A DNA stretch of 64,000 nt, taken from positions 124,001 through 188,000 of the forward strand of contig NZ_AUFE01000005.1 of assembly GCF_000426345.1 (NCBI RefSeq), written 5' to 3'. Positions 1 through 10,026 of this stretch are shown here, one piece after another; position 1 is the first letter of the stretch, and every line of letters begins with the position of its first letter. The stretch comes from Cupriavidus phytohabitans. Lineage in GTDB: Bacteria; Pseudomonadota; Gammaproteobacteria; Burkholderiales; Burkholderiaceae. The notes under the pieces were generated by a model. That model made no database searches. It had not been told where the DNA came from and worked only from the letters and a program-made list of their open reading frames with translations. The position numbers and the translations under genes were made by a program.

Positions 1-723
1 CTGCGCCAGGCCCCGGAGGCCGGCCTGCTGTTCCGCATCGCTTTTGCCGTGGTGCTGGCCAGCCTGCTGTTCCAGGGCACCACCGTATCGGTCGCGGCGC
101 GGCTGGCGCGCGTGCGCCGGCCAGGCTATCCGGAGCCGGTGGCGCGTTCGCGGCTGCGCGGCACGCGCGCGCCGATCCTGGAAGTGATGCAGTTCTGCGT
201 GGGCCCGAACGCGCCAGTGGAAAACGTACGCGCCGACCAGCTTGAGCTGCCGCCGCGCAGCCGCCTGCTGACGGTGGCGCGCGACGACACGCTGGCCGAA
301 CCGGGCCAGACGGTATTGCGCGCAGGCGACGCGGTCTGCGTGCTGGCGCCGGCCACCTCGTTGCCGACGCTGTCGGCGCTGTTCCAGACCCCGGGCCGGG
401 CGCCCACGTGGGAACAGGTGTCGCACGATTTCCTGCTGTCAGGCGATGCGCCGCTGCGCGAAGTGGCTGCGCTCTATGGCACGCGCGAGCTGACGCCGGA
501 GGAAGAGCCGCTGACGCTGGAAAAAGCGATGCAGCGCATGTTCACGTCGCCGCCGGTGGAGGGCGACAGCGTCGTGATCGCGGGGGTGCCGCTGACGGTC
601 ACGCGGATGGAAGGCGCGGAGATCGTGCAGGTGGGATTGCTGCTGCCGCGGCTGGAGGGGGATTCCGGCGGGAAACTGTGGGTGCGGCGGCGCAGGGAAG
701 AAGCGGGCCGCGAGCGCACGTAA
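1..723 (+). CDS. C-terminal part of a CPA1/NhaP2-type cation/proton antiporter (5' end outside window)
   Basis: The reading frame is open from the first base, so the gene begins upstream of the window; 240 residues are visible. The first 30 or so are the end of a membrane domain (hydrophobic run ending in LASLLFQGTTVSVAARL), a junction typical of NhaP2/CvrA potassium-proton antiporters. A soluble region of about 200 residues follows. It contains a segment resembling a TrkA-C domain (PRSRLLTVARDD, then AGDAVCVLAP) and a second alpha/beta segment. In this family the cytosolic tail senses ions or nucleotides and gates exchange in the inner membrane. The family call is inferred from the membrane-to-TrkA-C arrangement; the ion-translocating residues lie outside the window. 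Confidence 0.72.
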   Translation: MRQAPEAGLLFRIAFAVVLASLLFQGTTVSVAARLARVRRPGYPEPVARSRLRGTRAPILEVMQFCVGPNAPVENVRADQLELPPRSRLLTVARDDTLAEPGQTVLRAGDAVCVLAPATSLPTLSALFQTPGRAPTWEQVSHDFLLSGDAPLREVAALYGTRELTPEEEPLTLEKAMQRMFTSPPVEGDSVVIAGVPLTVTRMEGAEIVQVGLLLPRLEGDSGGKLWVRRRREEAGRERT

Positions 724-735
724 TGCGCCGGTTGT

Positions 736-764
736 CTCCCCTCTCCCGCCTGCGGGAGAGGGAG
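736..764. repeat. REP-like palindrome (CTCCCCTCTCCCGC / GCGGGAGAGGGAG)
   Basis: An almost perfect inverted repeat just after the antiporter stop codon. Its core CTCTCCCGC-N2-GCGGGAGAG recurs at 26492-26534, and a further partial GGGGGAGAGGG copy follows at about 772-782. The recurrence in two unrelated intergenic positions suggests a dispersed REP-like element that may also act as a 3' stabilising hairpin. Confidence 0.6.
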
Positions 765-859
765 AGCGGCTGGGGGAGAGGGAGAACACCTTACCTTACT
801 TAGGCAAGCTCGCGCGGCCTGGGAGCACCCCAAACCGTTGGTGCCGCGAGTGCTTGTCC

Positions 860-1855
860 TCAGTCGACCTTCGCCCCCGACACCTTCACGATCTGCGCAT
901 ACTTCTTCAGTTCCTTCTGCACCAACGCGCCAAACTGCTCCGGCGTAGTTGGGGCCGGCTGTGCCCCGATGCGGGCCAGGCGCGCCTTCATGTCGTCCGT
1001 CTTCAGGATCGCCACGATCTCGTGGTTCAGCTTCTCCACGATTTCGCGCGGCGTATTGGCCGGCGCGAACACGCCGAACCAGGTCGAGATATCGAAGCCT
1101 TCGAGCCCCAGCCCCTTGCCGGCCTCGGCAATGGTCGGCAAGTCCGGGAATGCCGCCGCCCGGCCGGCGGTGGTCACGGCGAAGGCCTTGAGCTTGCCCG
1201 CCTTGATATTGGCCGATGCCGAAGCGAGGTTGTCGAAGATCAGGTCGGTCTGGCCCGACAGCACCGACAGCTGCGCGGGCGACGCGCCGTTGTAGGGAAT
1301 ATGGACCATGCTGATCTTCGCCATGCTCTTGAACAGCTCGCCCGAAAGGTGCCCGGCGCTGCCGTTGCCGCCCGAGGCATAGTCAAGCTTGCCCGGATTC
1401 TTGCGCGCGTAGGCAACCAGGTCGCGCACATTGTTGATATGCAGCTCGGCGGCCTTGCCGGGGTGCATTACCAGCACGTTGGGCACGTCGGCGACCAGCG
1501 TGATCGGCGCGAAGTCCTTCACGGGGTCATACGGCATCTTGCTGAACAGCGTCGGGTTGATGGCATGCGTGGCCACCGCGCCCATGACGATGGTGTAGCC
1601 GTCGGCCGGCTGCTTGGCGACGTAGTCCGCGCCCAGGTTGCCGCCGGCGCCCGGCTTGTTTTCCACCACCACCGGCTGGCCGAGGCTGTCGCGCAGCTTG
1701 TCGCCAATGGCGCGCGCCACGGTGTCGAGCGGGCCGCCGGCGGGATAGGGCACCACGAAGCGCACGGGCTTGGTGGGGTAGGCGTTGGTGGCCGCCACGG
1801 CGGCGGCGGGCATCAGCGCCGCGGTCAGCGCGGCGGCAAGCAGTTTTTTCAGCAT
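860..1855 (-). CDS. Bug-family (TctC-like) tripartite tricarboxylate transporter substrate-binding protein
   Basis: Encodes 331 residues with a clear Sec signal peptide: LKK, a hydrophobic core, and AAAVAA near residue 22. The mature start PTKPVRFVVPYPAGGPLDTVAR is the hallmark of Bug periplasmic solute receptors, followed by GQPVVVENKPGAGGNLGA and YDPVKDFAPITLVA. Such proteins bind carboxylates and other small organic anions in the periplasm; many are orphans without TctA/TctB membrane genes, as here. It lies 28 bp downstream of the DUF2214 gene and may be the last gene of a reverse-strand unit with the CoA-transferase. The ligand cannot be read from the sequence. Confidence 0.92.
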   Translation of the reverse strand: MLKKLLAAALTAALMPAAAVAATNAYPTKPVRFVVPYPAGGPLDTVARAIGDKLRDSLGQPVVVENKPGAGGNLGADYVAKQPADGYTIVMGAVATHAINPTLFSKMPYDPVKDFAPITLVADVPNVLVMHPGKAAELHINNVRDLVAYARKNPGKLDYASGGNGSAGHLSGELFKSMAKISMVHIPYNGASPAQLSVLSGQTDLIFDNLASASANIKAGKLKAFAVTTAGRAAAFPDLPTIAEAGKGLGLEGFDISTWFGVFAPANTPREIVEKLNHEIVAILKTDDMKARLARIGAQPAPTTPEQFGALVQKELKKYAQIVKVSGAKVD

Positions 1856-1883
1856 GTTGTGGATGACAGAAGGATAGGGATTC

Positions 1884-2339
1884 CTAGCGGGCCCCGATGC
1901 CGCGCGCCATCATCACGGCGCACAGCGGCAGCAGGATCACCAGATGCGATTCGATCATGACCCAGCGCCGCGCCGCCTTGATCTCGGACGGCGGCGGCAC
2001 GTAATCGGGCAGCCTGCGCGCCTGCTTGCGCCAGCGCGCGATGGCAAAGGTCGGCGGCAGCGAGCACAGCGCGATCAGCACGAACACGCCCATCTTGGCG
2101 TGGAACCACGGGTTGTGCAGGTAGAAGTCGACGCCCTTGGCGCCGTAGAACAGGCGCAGCAGGCCGGTCGCCAGTGCCAGCATCGCCGACAGGAAATAGA
2201 ACAGGTCGTACAGCGACAGGCGCCGCACGGTGGCCGGGTTGAGGTCCGGGCGCAGCGCCACGGCCTCGGCGGCCATCAGCGTGATCAGCACGAAGATCGC
2301 AAGGAAATGCAGGAAGGCCAGGATGGCGTCGGTCAGCAT
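1884..2339 (-). CDS. DUF2214 family inner-membrane protein
   Basis: Encodes 151 residues. The ATG at 2339 is chosen because it is preceded by AGGAGA at good spacing and opens directly into the first membrane helix (LTDAILAFLHFLAIFVLI). Four hydrophobic segments are visible, with FYGAKGVDFYLHNPWFHAKM between helices two and three, a pattern seen in DUF2214 proteins. The function of this family is unknown. It sits between a CoA-transferase gene (126 bp upstream) and a Bug receptor gene (28 bp downstream), so co-transcription is plausible. Confidence 0.85.
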   Translation of the reverse strand: MLTDAILAFLHFLAIFVLITLMAAEAVALRPDLNPATVRRLSLYDLFYFLSAMLALATGLLRLFYGAKGVDFYLHNPWFHAKMGVFVLIALCSLPPTFAIARWRKQARRLPDYVPPPSEIKAARRWVMIESHLVILLPLCAVMMARGIGAR

Positions 2340-2465
2340 GGGTTCTCCTTTGCTTTGCGCAGGCCAGCGCGGGTGGCGCGGGCCCGGGGAAAGTACTTCA
2401 GTGGGAACTGAACTTCCGGAAAGCACTTGCGGCAGGGCTGGCCCGCCGCAGGCAGGAGGAGAATC

Positions 2466-3686
2466 TTACAGCACACCTTTTGCGCGAAGTGCGGCGATCT
2501 GCCCGGCGCTGTAGCCCAGGGTCCCGGCCAGCACCGTGTCGGTGTGCTCGCCCAGCAGCGGCGGGTGGCGCAGCGCCTGCGGTGGCGTCGCGCTCATCTT
2601 GATCGGGCTGCCGACCAGCTTGACCTCGCCGGCGCTGGGGTGGGGCAGGTCCACGCGCAGGCCGCGCGCCTTGACCTGGTCGTCCTCGAACACGTCGTCG
2701 AGCGTGTTGATCGGGCCGCACGGCACGCCCGCGGCTTCCAGGTCGCGGATCCATTGCGCGCGGGTGCGCGGGCGCACCATCTCGGCCAGGATCGGCACCA
2801 GGATGTCGCGGTTGGCCACGCGCTGCGGGTTCGTGGCAAAGCGCGGGTCGTCGGCCAGTTCGGGCTGGCCGCCGTCGGCGACGAACTTGCGGAACTGCCC
2901 GTCGTTGCCCACCGCGACGATGATCCAGCCGTCGGCGGCCTGGAAGGTCTGGTAGGGCACGATGTTGGGGTGCGCATTGCCCCAGCGGCGCGGCGCCTCG
3001 CCGCTGGCGAGGTAGTTGGTGTTCATGTTGGCGAGCATGGCCACCTGCACGTCGAGCAGCGCCATGTCGATGTACTGGCCCTCGCCGGTGCGGTCGCGGT
3101 GCGCCAGCGCCGCCAGCACGGCGATGGTGGCGTACTGGCCCGTCATCAGGTCGGAAATGGCTACGCCTGCCTTCTGCGGGCCGCCGCCGGGCAGGTCGTC
3201 GCGCTCGCCGGTCAGGCTCATGAAACCGCCCATGCCCTGGATGATGAAGTCATAGCCGGGGCGCGCGGCGTACGGGCCGGTCTGGCCGAAGCCGGTGACC
3301 GAGCAGTAGATCAGGTCGGGCTTGACCTGCTTCAGGGAGTCGTAGTCCAGGCCATATTTCTTCAACTGGCCGACCTTGTAGTTCTCCAGCACCACGTCGC
3401 TCTGCGCGGCCAGGTCGCGCACGATCTGCTGGCCCTCGGGCGTGCTGATGTCGCAGGTGACAGAGCGCTTGTTGCGGTTGGCGGCCAGGTAGTAGGCGGC
3501 CTCGGCGGTGTCGCGGCCGTCTTCGTCCTTGAGCCAGGGCGGGCCCCAGGTGCGGGTGTCGTCGCCGGCGCCGGGGCGCTCGATCTTGATCACATCGGCG
3601 CCGAAGTCGGCAAGGTTCTGGGCGCACCAGGGACCGGCGAGGACGCGGGTCAGGTCGAGCACGCGGAGATGGCTTAAAGCTCCCAT
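2466..3686 (-). CDS. CaiB/BaiF family (class III) CoA-transferase
   Basis: Encodes 406 residues, the normal length for family III CoA-transferases, which move CoA between an acyl-CoA and a free acid through an aspartyl-CoA thioester. The start HLRVLDLTRVLAGPWCAQNLADFGADVIKIE is the family signature, split here as HLRVLDLTRVLAGPW and ADFGADVIKIERPGAGDDTR. The expected catalytic aspartate is D179 in AISDLMTGQ. The sequence resembles succinyl-CoA-dependent dicarboxylate transferases (SUGCT-like) more than carnitine enzymes, but donor and acceptor are not determined. Cytosolic. It heads the reverse-strand group with DUF2214 and the Bug receptor, which would fit uptake and activation of an organic acid. 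Confidence 0.9.
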   Translation of the reverse strand: MGALSHLRVLDLTRVLAGPWCAQNLADFGADVIKIERPGAGDDTRTWGPPWLKDEDGRDTAEAAYYLAANRNKRSVTCDISTPEGQQIVRDLAAQSDVVLENYKVGQLKKYGLDYDSLKQVKPDLIYCSVTGFGQTGPYAARPGYDFIIQGMGGFMSLTGERDDLPGGGPQKAGVAISDLMTGQYATIAVLAALAHRDRTGEGQYIDMALLDVQVAMLANMNTNYLASGEAPRRWGNAHPNIVPYQTFQAADGWIIVAVGNDGQFRKFVADGGQPELADDPRFATNPQRVANRDILVPILAEMVRPRTRAQWIRDLEAAGVPCGPINTLDDVFEDDQVKARGLRVDLPHPSAGEVKLVGSPIKMSATPPQALRHPPLLGEHTDTVLAGTLGYSAGQIAALRAKGVL

Positions 3687-3993
3687 GGCGATAGAAGAAA
3701 TTCTGAGGTGGTGCGGGGAAGGATCGGAAAACCGGCTGCCGGCGCCGCGGCGCGCAACGGGCCGGCGCGGGGTGCCTGCACTGTATCACCCGGGCCCGGC
3801 GAGGCAAGCCATGAGGTGATGCAAAAGCCTCTCCTCAGTATTTGATTTGGGCGATAGCCGGCCGGTGCCGGGGTATGGCGCCGGGCCTGCCCGGCATGCC
3901 CTGCTGGCGCTGCCTTGCCCGTATAATCAACGGTTTGCAAATCCAAAACTGACTCGTCGCGCCCGGCCCAGCCGCGGAAGCGTCCGCCATCCC
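3687..3993. other. 307-bp intergenic region between CoA-transferase and alaS
   Basis: This divergent spacer carries the alaS promoter candidate at 3922-3927 and must also hold the promoter of the reverse-strand CoA-transferase. No small ORF with a convincing ribosome-binding site and no strong hairpin were seen. Confidence 0.6.
3922..3927 (+). promoter_or_regulatory. Candidate -10 box (TATAAT) of alaS
   Basis: A perfect TATAAT lies 66 bp upstream of the alaS ATG in an otherwise GC-rich region. No good -35 hexamer was found at 16-18 bp; CTGCTG at 3901-3906 is a weak alternative at 15 bp. Confidence 0.5.
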
Positions 3994-6627
3994 ATGAAAG
4001 TCTCAGACATTCGCAGCAAGTTCCTGCAGTTCTTCGAATCGAAGGGCCATACCGTGGTCCGCTCGTCCAGCCTGGTGCCGGCGAACGACCCGACGCTGCT
4101 GTTCACCAATTCCGGCATGGTGCAGTTCAAGGACGTGTTCCTGGGCACCGACAAGCGCCCGTACACCCGCGCGACCTCGTCGCAGCGTTCGGTGCGCGCC
4201 GGCGGCAAGCACAACGACCTGGAGAACGTGGGCTACACTGCCCGCCACCACACGTTCTTCGAGATGCTGGGCAACTTCTCGTTCGGCGACTACTTCAAGC
4301 GCGACGCCATCCTGTACGCGTGGGAACTGCTGACCAAGACCTACATGCTGCCGGCCGAGAAGCTGTGGGTGACGGTCTACGCGGAAGACGACGAAGCCTA
4401 CGACATCTGGGCCAGGGAAGTGGGCGTGCCGACCGAGCGCATCGTGCGCATCGGCGACAACAAGGGCGCGCGCTACGCCTCGGACAACTTCTGGCAGATG
4501 GCCGACACCGGCCCCTGCGGCCCGTGCTCGGAAATCTTCTACGACCACGGCCCGGACGTGTGGGGCGGCCCGCCGGGATCGCCGGAGGAAGACGGCGACC
4601 GCTACATCGAGATCTGGAACCTGGTGTTCATGCAGTTCAACCGCGACGAGCAGGGCAACATGACGCCGCTGCCGAAGCCGTGCGTGGACACCGGCATGGG
4701 TCTGGAGCGCATCGCCGCGGTGCTGCAGCACGTGCACAGCAACTATGAGATCGACCTGTTCCAGGCACTGATCAAGGCGGCCGCGCGCGAGACGCATATC
4801 GACAACCTGAACCAGAACTCGCTGAAGGTCATCGCCGACCATATCCGCGCGTGCTCGTTCCTGATCGTCGACGGCGTGATCCCCGGCAACGAAGGCCGCG
4901 GCTACGTGCTGCGCCGCATCGTGCGCCGCGCCATCCGCCACGGCTACAAGCTGGGCCAGAAGACCCCGTTCTTCCACAAGCTGGTGCCCGACCTGGTCGC
5001 GCAGATGGGCGAAGCCTATCCGGAACTGGCCGAAGCCCAGTCGCGCGTGACCGAAGTGCTGAAGGCCGAGGAAGAGCGCTTCTTCGAGACCATCGAGAAC
5101 GGCATGTCGATCCTGGATGCCGCGCTGGCCGAGCTGAAGCTCAAGGGCGGCAAGACGCTGGACGGCGAACTGGCCTTCAAGCTGCACGACACCTTCGGCT
5201 TCCCGCTGGACCTGACGCAGGACGTGTGCCGCGAGCAGGAAATCGGCGTGGATGAAGCCGCTTTCGACGCCGCCATGAGCCGCCAGCGCGAGCAGGCACG
5301 TGCCGCCGGCAAGTTCAAGATGGCCGCCGGCCTGGAGTACACGGGCGACAAGACCGTGTTCCATGGCTACGAAAAGCTGGAACTGCCGCAGGCAACGGTC
5401 ACCGCGCTGTATGTGGATGGCGCCGCAGTCGACGCCATGCAGCCGGGCCAGACCGGCGTGGTGGTGCTCGACAACACCCCGTTCTATGCCGAGTCCGGCG
5501 GCCAGGCCGGCGACCAGGGCGTACTGAAGGCCGCGAATGGCAATGGTGCTGTCTTCGCCGTGGCCGATACCACCAAGGTCCAGGCCGACGTGTTCGGCCA
5601 CCAGGGCACGCTGGCGGGCGGCGCGCTGAAGGTGGGCGACGCCGTGTCGGCCCAGGTCGACGCGCTGCGCCGCGCGCGCACCGTGCGCAACCACTCGGCC
5701 ACCCACCTGATGCACAAGGCCCTGCGCGAAGTGCTGGGCACGCACGTGCAGCAGAAGGGCTCGCTGGTGGATGCGGACAAGACCCGCTTCGACTTCTCGC
5801 ACAACGCGGCGCTGACCGAAGACCAGATCCGCCGGGTGGAAGAGATCGTCAACGCCGAGATCCTGCGCAACGAAGATACGCACGCCGAGATCATGCCGTT
5901 CGATGACGCCGTCAAGAGCGGCGCGATGGCGCTGTTCGGCGAGAAGTACGCCGACGACGTGCGCGTGCTGTCGATCGGCACCTCGAAGGAACTGTGCGGC
6001 GGCACGCACGTTCACCGCACCGGCGACATTGGCCTGTTCAAGATCGTGGTGGAAGGCGGCGTGGCCGCCGGCATCCGCCGCGTGGAAGCGATCACCGGCG
6101 ACAACGCGCTGCACTACCTGCAGAACCTGGATGCGAAGCTGAATGAAGCCGCCGCCGTGCTGAAGGCGCAGCCGTCCGAGCTGGTGCCGCGCATCGGCCA
6201 GGTGCAGGACCAGGTGCGCGCGCTGGAGAAGGAGCTGGAGCGCCTGAAGAGCAAGCTGGCGGCTTCGCAGGGCGATGAGCTGGCGGCACAGGCCGTCGAC
6301 ATCAAGGGCCTGAAAGTGCTGGCTGCCCAGCTCGACGGCGCCGACGTCAAGACGCTGCGCGAGACCATGGACAAGCTCAAGGACAAGCTGCAGAGCGCGG
6401 CGATCGTGCTGGCGGCCGTGGCCGACGGCAAGGTCAGCCTGATCGCCGGCGTCACCGCCGATGCGACCGGCAAGGTCAAGGCCGGCGAGCTGGTCAACTT
6501 TGTCGCCCAGCAGGTGGGCGGCAAGGGCGGCGGCCGTCCGGACATGGCGCAGGCCGGCGGCACCGAGCCGGCCAAGCTGCCGCAGGCGCTGGCGGGTGTC
6601 AGCGAGTGGGTGGCGGCGAAGGTCTGA
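3994..6627 (+). CDS. alaS: alanyl-tRNA synthetase
   Basis: Encodes 877 residues, matching bacterial AlaRS (about 875). It charges tRNA-Ala in the cytosol. The start at 3994 gives the canonical N-terminus [19 protein letters not shown]; an open frame extends upstream but has no family similarity. Class II motifs lie in the first 250 residues ([15 protein letters not shown], then [19 protein letters not shown]). The editing domain carries HSATHLMH near residues 567-571 and [13 protein letters not shown] near 667, the zinc-binding and proofreading site. A coiled stretch and the glycine-rich C-Ala domain ([15 protein letters not shown]) close the protein. It is followed at once by a strong terminator. 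Confidence 0.98.
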   Translation: MKVSDIRSKFLQFFESKGHTVVRSSSLVPANDPTLLFTNSGMVQFKDVFLGTDKRPYTRATSSQRSVRAGGKHNDLENVGYTARHHTFFEMLGNFSFGDYFKRDAILYAWELLTKTYMLPAEKLWVTVYAEDDEAYDIWAREVGVPTERIVRIGDNKGARYASDNFWQMADTGPCGPCSEIFYDHGPDVWGGPPGSPEEDGDRYIEIWNLVFMQFNRDEQGNMTPLPKPCVDTGMGLERIAAVLQHVHSNYEIDLFQALIKAAARETHIDNLNQNSLKVIADHIRACSFLIVDGVIPGNEGRGYVLRRIVRRAIRHGYKLGQKTPFFHKLVPDLVAQMGEAYPELAEAQSRVTEVLKAEEERFFETIENGMSILDAALAELKLKGGKTLDGELAFKLHDTFGFPLDLTQDVCREQEIGVDEAAFDAAMSRQREQARAAGKFKMAAGLEYTGDKTVFHGYEKLELPQATVTALYVDGAAVDAMQPGQTGVVVLDNTPFYAESGGQAGDQGVLKAANGNGAVFAVADTTKVQADVFGHQGTLAGGALKVGDAVSAQVDALRRARTVRNHSATHLMHKALREVLGTHVQQKGSLVDADKTRFDFSHNAALTEDQIRRVEEIVNAEILRNEDTHAEIMPFDDAVKSGAMALFGEKYADDVRVLSIGTSKELCGGTHVHRTGDIGLFKIVVEGGVAAGIRRVEAITGDNALHYLQNLDAKLNEAAAVLKAQPSELVPRIGQVQDQVRALEKELERLKSKLAASQGDELAAQAVDIKGLKVLAAQLDGADVKTLRETMDKLKDKLQSAAIVLAAVADGKVSLIAGVTADATGKVKAGELVNFVAQQVGGKGGGRPDMAQAGGTEPAKLPQALAGVSEWVAAKV

Positions 6628-6656
6628 TGGCCTGACCGTACCGCAAGCCGATGAGG

Positions 6657-6688
6657 AAGGGGCGCCAGTGGCGCCCCTTCTGCTTTTC
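6657..6688. terminator. Rho-independent terminator after alaS
   Basis: A perfect 10-bp stem (AAGGGGCGCC, 6657-6666, with GGCGCCCCTT, 6670-6679) and a 3-nt loop are followed by CTGCTTTTC. It lies between alaS and the convergent stomatin-like gene, so it may serve both. Confidence 0.85.
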
Positions 6689-7452
6689 TACTTCTTGGTG
6701 TTCTCCGTAATACTTCGCAACACCGTCAACAAATCGATCGGCATCGGAAAAACGATCGTCGAGCTCTTGTCCCCGGCGATCTGTGTCAGCGTCTGCATAT
6801 AGCGCAGCTGCATCGCCTGCGGCTGCCGCGCGAGCATCTGCGCCGCTTCCAGCAGTTTCTCGGATGCCTGCAGCTCGCCCTCGGCGTGGATCACCTTGGC
6901 GCGCCGCTCGCGCTCGGCTTCGGCCTGCCGCGCGATCGCGCGCACCATGGACTCGTTCAGGTCGACGTGCTTGATCTCGACATTCGAGACCTTGATCCCC
7001 CACGCATCGGTCTGCGCATCCAGCACCTTCTGGATATCAAGGTTGAGCTTTTCCCGTTCGGCCAGCATCTCGTCCAGTTCGTGCTTGCCGAGCACCGCAC
7101 GCAGTGTGGTCTGTGCAAGCTGGCTGGTCGCCTCGAGGAAGTTCGCCACCTGGATGATCGCCAGCTCCGGATCGACCACGCGGAAATACACCACCGCGTT
7201 CACCTTGACCGAAACGTTGTCGTGCGAGATCACGTCCTGCGGCGGCACGTCCATCACCACCGTGCGCAGGTCCACCCGGACCATCTGCTGCACGGCGGGA
7301 ATGATCAGCACCAGGCCCGGGCCCTTCACCTTCCAGAAGCGGCCAAGCATGAAGACCACGCCGCGTTCGTATTCGCGCAGCACGCGGAACGACGTGATGA
7401 TGAGCAATGCCAGCAGGAAGATCAAACCGCCGAAGCTGAATCCGAATGCCAT
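6688..7452 (-). CDS. SPFH/Band 7 (stomatin-like, slipin) membrane protein
   Basis: Encodes 254 residues. One N-terminal membrane helix (residues 3-23) is followed by a Band 7 domain with [46 protein letters not shown] and a Lys/Glu-rich coiled region ([19 protein letters not shown]). The ATG at 7452 is preferred to a TTG six bases upstream because GGGAG lies at correct spacing. Slipins oligomerise at the inner membrane and pair with NfeD proteases; the nfeD gene lies immediately upstream (stop at 7455, start at 7452), so the two are translationally coupled. Confidence 0.93.
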   Translation of the reverse strand: MAFGFSFGGLIFLLALLIITSFRVLREYERGVVFMLGRFWKVKGPGLVLIIPAVQQMVRVDLRTVVMDVPPQDVISHDNVSVKVNAVVYFRVVDPELAIIQVANFLEATSQLAQTTLRAVLGKHELDEMLAEREKLNLDIQKVLDAQTDAWGIKVSNVEIKHVDLNESMVRAIARQAEAERERRAKVIHAEGELQASEKLLEAAQMLARQPQAMQLRYMQTLTQIAGDKSSTIVFPMPIDLLTVLRSITENTKK

Positions 7453-7454
7453 GT

Positions 7455-8924
7455 TCAAGCTCCCTTGTCTGGAGTCGATTGAGCAGAAGAGGGCGCGGCG
7501 ACCACTTCGAGCACCAGCCCATGCCGCGCGGTCACCACCACCGGCGTGCCGCGCGCCAGCGGATTCGCGCTGCGCACGCGCCAGCGTTCGCCGCGCACCG
7601 AGGCCCAGCCTTCCTGGCCGGGTGCCCCAGGCATGTCGTCGAGCAGTTCGCCGCGGCTGCCGACCAGCGTGTCGGCGCCGCTGACCACCGGCCGCCTGCG
7701 CGAGCGCAGCAGCAGCGCCGACATGCCGAACACGAACACCGCTGACATCGCCGACAGCGCCGCCACCATCGACAGCGGCACGCCGAAGCCCGGCATGTCG
7801 GTGTCGATCAGCATCACCGCGCCGAAGGCAAAGGCGATGATGCCGCCGACGCCCAGCGCGCCGAAGGTCGGCAGGAACAGCTCGGCCACCATGCAGCCGA
7901 TGCCGAGCACCACCAGCGCCAGCCCCGCATAGTTGACCGGCAGCATGTGCAGCGCGAACAGCGCCAGCAGCAGGCAGATCGCGCCGACGATGCCGGGCAC
8001 CACCATGCCGGGAGTGGAGAACTCGAAGATCAGCGCGTAGATGCCGATCATCATCAGCATCAGCGCCACGCTGGGCTCGGTGATGACGGCCAGGAAGCGG
8101 TTGCGCCAGTCAGGTTCCAGCGTCACCACCGGCGCATCACGCGTGCGTAGTTCGCTGGCCTTGCCGCCAGCGGTGGCCAGCTTGCGGCCTTCGACCTGGC
8201 GCAGCAGCGCCGGCAGGTCTGGCGCGACCACGTCGATCACCTTCTGTGCCAGTGCTTCGTCGGCCGACAGGCTGACGGCTTCGCGCACGGCGCGCTCGGC
8301 CCATTCGACATTGCGCCCGCGCAACTGGGCCAGGCCGCGGATATAGGCCGAGGCATCGTGCATCTGCTTGCGGGCCATGGTGTCGGCCGCGGCCGGTTCG
8401 CTGGAGGGCGCCGAGGCGGGCGTCGCGCCCGGCAGGGCGTCCGGCTTCTGCGGCCCGCCGATGCCGATCTGCACCGGGCTGGCCGCGCCCAGGTTGGTGC
8501 CCGGCGCCATGGCCGCGATGTGGCTGGCGTAGAGGATGTAGGTGCCCGCGCTGGCTGCGCGTGCCCCGCCCGGATAGACGTAGCTGGCCACCGGCACCGG
8601 TGACGCCAGGACCGCCTGGATGATTTCGCGCATCGAGGCATCGAGCCCGCCCGGGGTGTCCATCTCCAGTACCACCAGCTGCGCGCCAGCCTCGCGGGCA
8701 CGCGCCATGCCGCGCACGATAAAGCTCGCGCTGGCCGGGCTGACCGCGCCTTTGAGCGGGATCACGTAGACCGGCGCGGTGGCCGTGGCGGCGGGCGCAG
8801 GAGCGGAAGCGGGTGCGGCCCGCGCATGCAGGGCGGCGAAGCCGACGGCCAATGCAGCGCTGCACGCCAATACAAGGCCGGCCAGCAGCCGAATCGCCCG
8901 CATGGGCGCGGTGACAGGTTTCAT
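7455..8924 (-). CDS. Long-form NfeD membrane-bound ClpP-class serine protease
   Basis: Encodes 489 residues from the ATG at 8924, which opens onto a signal or anchor helix ([20 protein letters not shown]). The protease domain (about 45-240) has the ClpP-like fold signature: [17 protein letters not shown], then the Ser-containing [15 protein letters not shown] and the Lys-bearing [18 protein letters not shown]. Next come four or five membrane helices and a C-terminal OB-fold NfeD domain ([11 protein letters not shown], ending EVVAAPSS). In archaeal homologues this protease cleaves the C-terminal region of stomatin, so the adjacent stomatin-like protein is the likely partner. The substrate here is inferred from family and context. 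Confidence 0.92.
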   Translation of the reverse strand: MKPVTAPMRAIRLLAGLVLACSAALAVGFAALHARAAPASAPAPAATATAPVYVIPLKGAVSPASASFIVRGMARAREAGAQLVVLEMDTPGGLDASMREIIQAVLASPVPVASYVYPGGARAASAGTYILYASHIAAMAPGTNLGAASPVQIGIGGPQKPDALPGATPASAPSSEPAAADTMARKQMHDASAYIRGLAQLRGRNVEWAERAVREAVSLSADEALAQKVIDVVAPDLPALLRQVEGRKLATAGGKASELRTRDAPVVTLEPDWRNRFLAVITEPSVALMLMMIGIYALIFEFSTPGMVVPGIVGAICLLLALFALHMLPVNYAGLALVVLGIGCMVAELFLPTFGALGVGGIIAFAFGAVMLIDTDMPGFGVPLSMVAALSAMSAVFVFGMSALLLRSRRRPVVSGADTLVGSRGELLDDMPGAPGQEGWASVRGERWRVRSANPLARGTPVVVTARHGLVLEVVAAPSSAQSTPDKGA

Positions 8925-9018
8925 CGCAAGGGCGGGGCACGCAGGGTGCCGGGGTGGCGCCACTTTCAGTGTAGGCCACCGGGCACATCTTGTATGGCGG
9001 CGATGCGTGACGGCCGAT

Positions 9019-9915
9019 TCAGGCGGCGGCGAGTCCGGCCTCGCCCCGCGGCCTCGGCGCGGGAGCGGGCAGCATGTCGGCCAGCGCATGCAATGCGGCG
9101 CCGGCCATGGCCGGATGCCAGGCCAGCATGGTGCGCACACGGCCCGCGCGGCCCAGGCTGTGCTGGCTGATGGCGGGCAGGTCCCGGTAAAGGCTCAGCA
9201 CCGAACGTGGCACGATCGCGGCGCCGATGCCGGCCGCCGCGCACGCGACGATGGCATGGTAGGAGCCCAGCTCCAGCACGCGGGGCGGCGGCGCGCTTGC
9301 GCCGCCGGCATACCAGGCCTCGACCCGCGCGCGGTAGTTGCAGCCTGGTTCGAACGCCAGCAGCGTCGGCACTTCCAGGTCGGCGGAGGCGTGGATCGGG
9401 CGATGGCCCGCACGCGCGATCACCACCAGCTCTTCCTCGAAGGCCGGAATGGCCTCCAGTCCGGGTTCGGATATCGGCTCGGCGACAAAGGCGCAATCGA
9501 CCTCGAAGCGCGCCAGTGCATCGAGCGCCTGCCGTGTCGCCAGCGTCACCAGCTCGAGCTGCACCTCGGGCCACGCCTGGTGATACGCCGCCAGCACATT
9601 GGGCAGCCGGCTGGCGGCGGTGCTTTCCATCGAGGCGATGCGCAGGCGGCCGCTCGGCCGTGCCGGCAGCACCGCCTGGCGCGCCTCCTCGGTCAGCTGC
9701 AGGATGCGGCAGGCGTAGTCGAACAGGGTCTGTCCCGCCGGCGTCAGAACCATGCGCCGGCCGTCGCGCACGAACAGCTCGACCCCTAGCGACTGCTCCA
9801 GCTGACGGACGCGCGTGGTGACATTGGATTGCACCCGGTGCAGCCGCTCGGCAGCGCGGGTGATGCCGCCGGCTTCGACGACGGCTCGGAAGATTTCAAG
9901 TGCGGCAAGGTCCAT
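9019..9915 (-). CDS. LysR-family transcriptional regulator
   Basis: Encodes 298 residues from the ATG at 9915. The N-terminal winged helix-turn-helix is clear (MDLAALEIFRAVVEAGG, then ITRAAERLHRVQSNVTTRVR and LEQSLGVELFVRDGRRM). A periplasmic-binding-like effector domain follows from about residue 90 (GRLRIASMESTAA). It is divergent from the MFS gene at 10027, with a perfect inverted repeat in the spacer, so it probably controls that gene and perhaps the downstream aldolase group. The inducer is unknown. Confidence 0.94.
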   Translation of the reverse strand: MDLAALEIFRAVVEAGGITRAAERLHRVQSNVTTRVRQLEQSLGVELFVRDGRRMVLTPAGQTLFDYACRILQLTEEARQAVLPARPSGRLRIASMESTAASRLPNVLAAYHQAWPEVQLELVTLATRQALDALARFEVDCAFVAEPISEPGLEAIPAFEEELVVIARAGHRPIHASADLEVPTLLAFEPGCNYRARVEAWYAGGASAPPPRVLELGSYHAIVACAAAGIGAAIVPRSVLSLYRDLPAISQHSLGRAGRVRTMLAWHPAMAGAALHALADMLPAPAPRPRGEAGLAAA

Positions 9916-9961
9916 GGCCACTGGCTCCGGAGCGTGAATCCGACATCCATCTCGACTCAGA

Positions 9962-9972
9962 ATGCATTGCAT
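9962..9972. promoter_or_regulatory. Inverted repeat ATGCA-T-TGCAT in the LysR/MFS divergent spacer
   Basis: A perfect 5-1-5 palindrome in the AT-rich middle of the 111-bp spacer between the LysR start (9915) and the MFS start (10027). It is a candidate LysR recognition or activation site, inferred from position and symmetry only. Confidence 0.5.
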
Positions 9973-10026
9973 CTACATAATTCATTTTTCGGGATGGTTT
10001 GCACAGCGTAGCATACAGGGACCGCA

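Noticed and set aside
3847..3993. A longer AlaS start at 3847
   Set aside because: The extra 49 residues cover the TATAAT box and have no family similarity.
4003..6114. Long antisense reading frames opposite alaS, valS, uvrD, polA, rpoD and other genes
   Set aside because: They are rich in His/Gln/Arg, as expected of GC-rich antisense frames, lack motifs and ribosome-binding sites, and lie across unmistakable genes.
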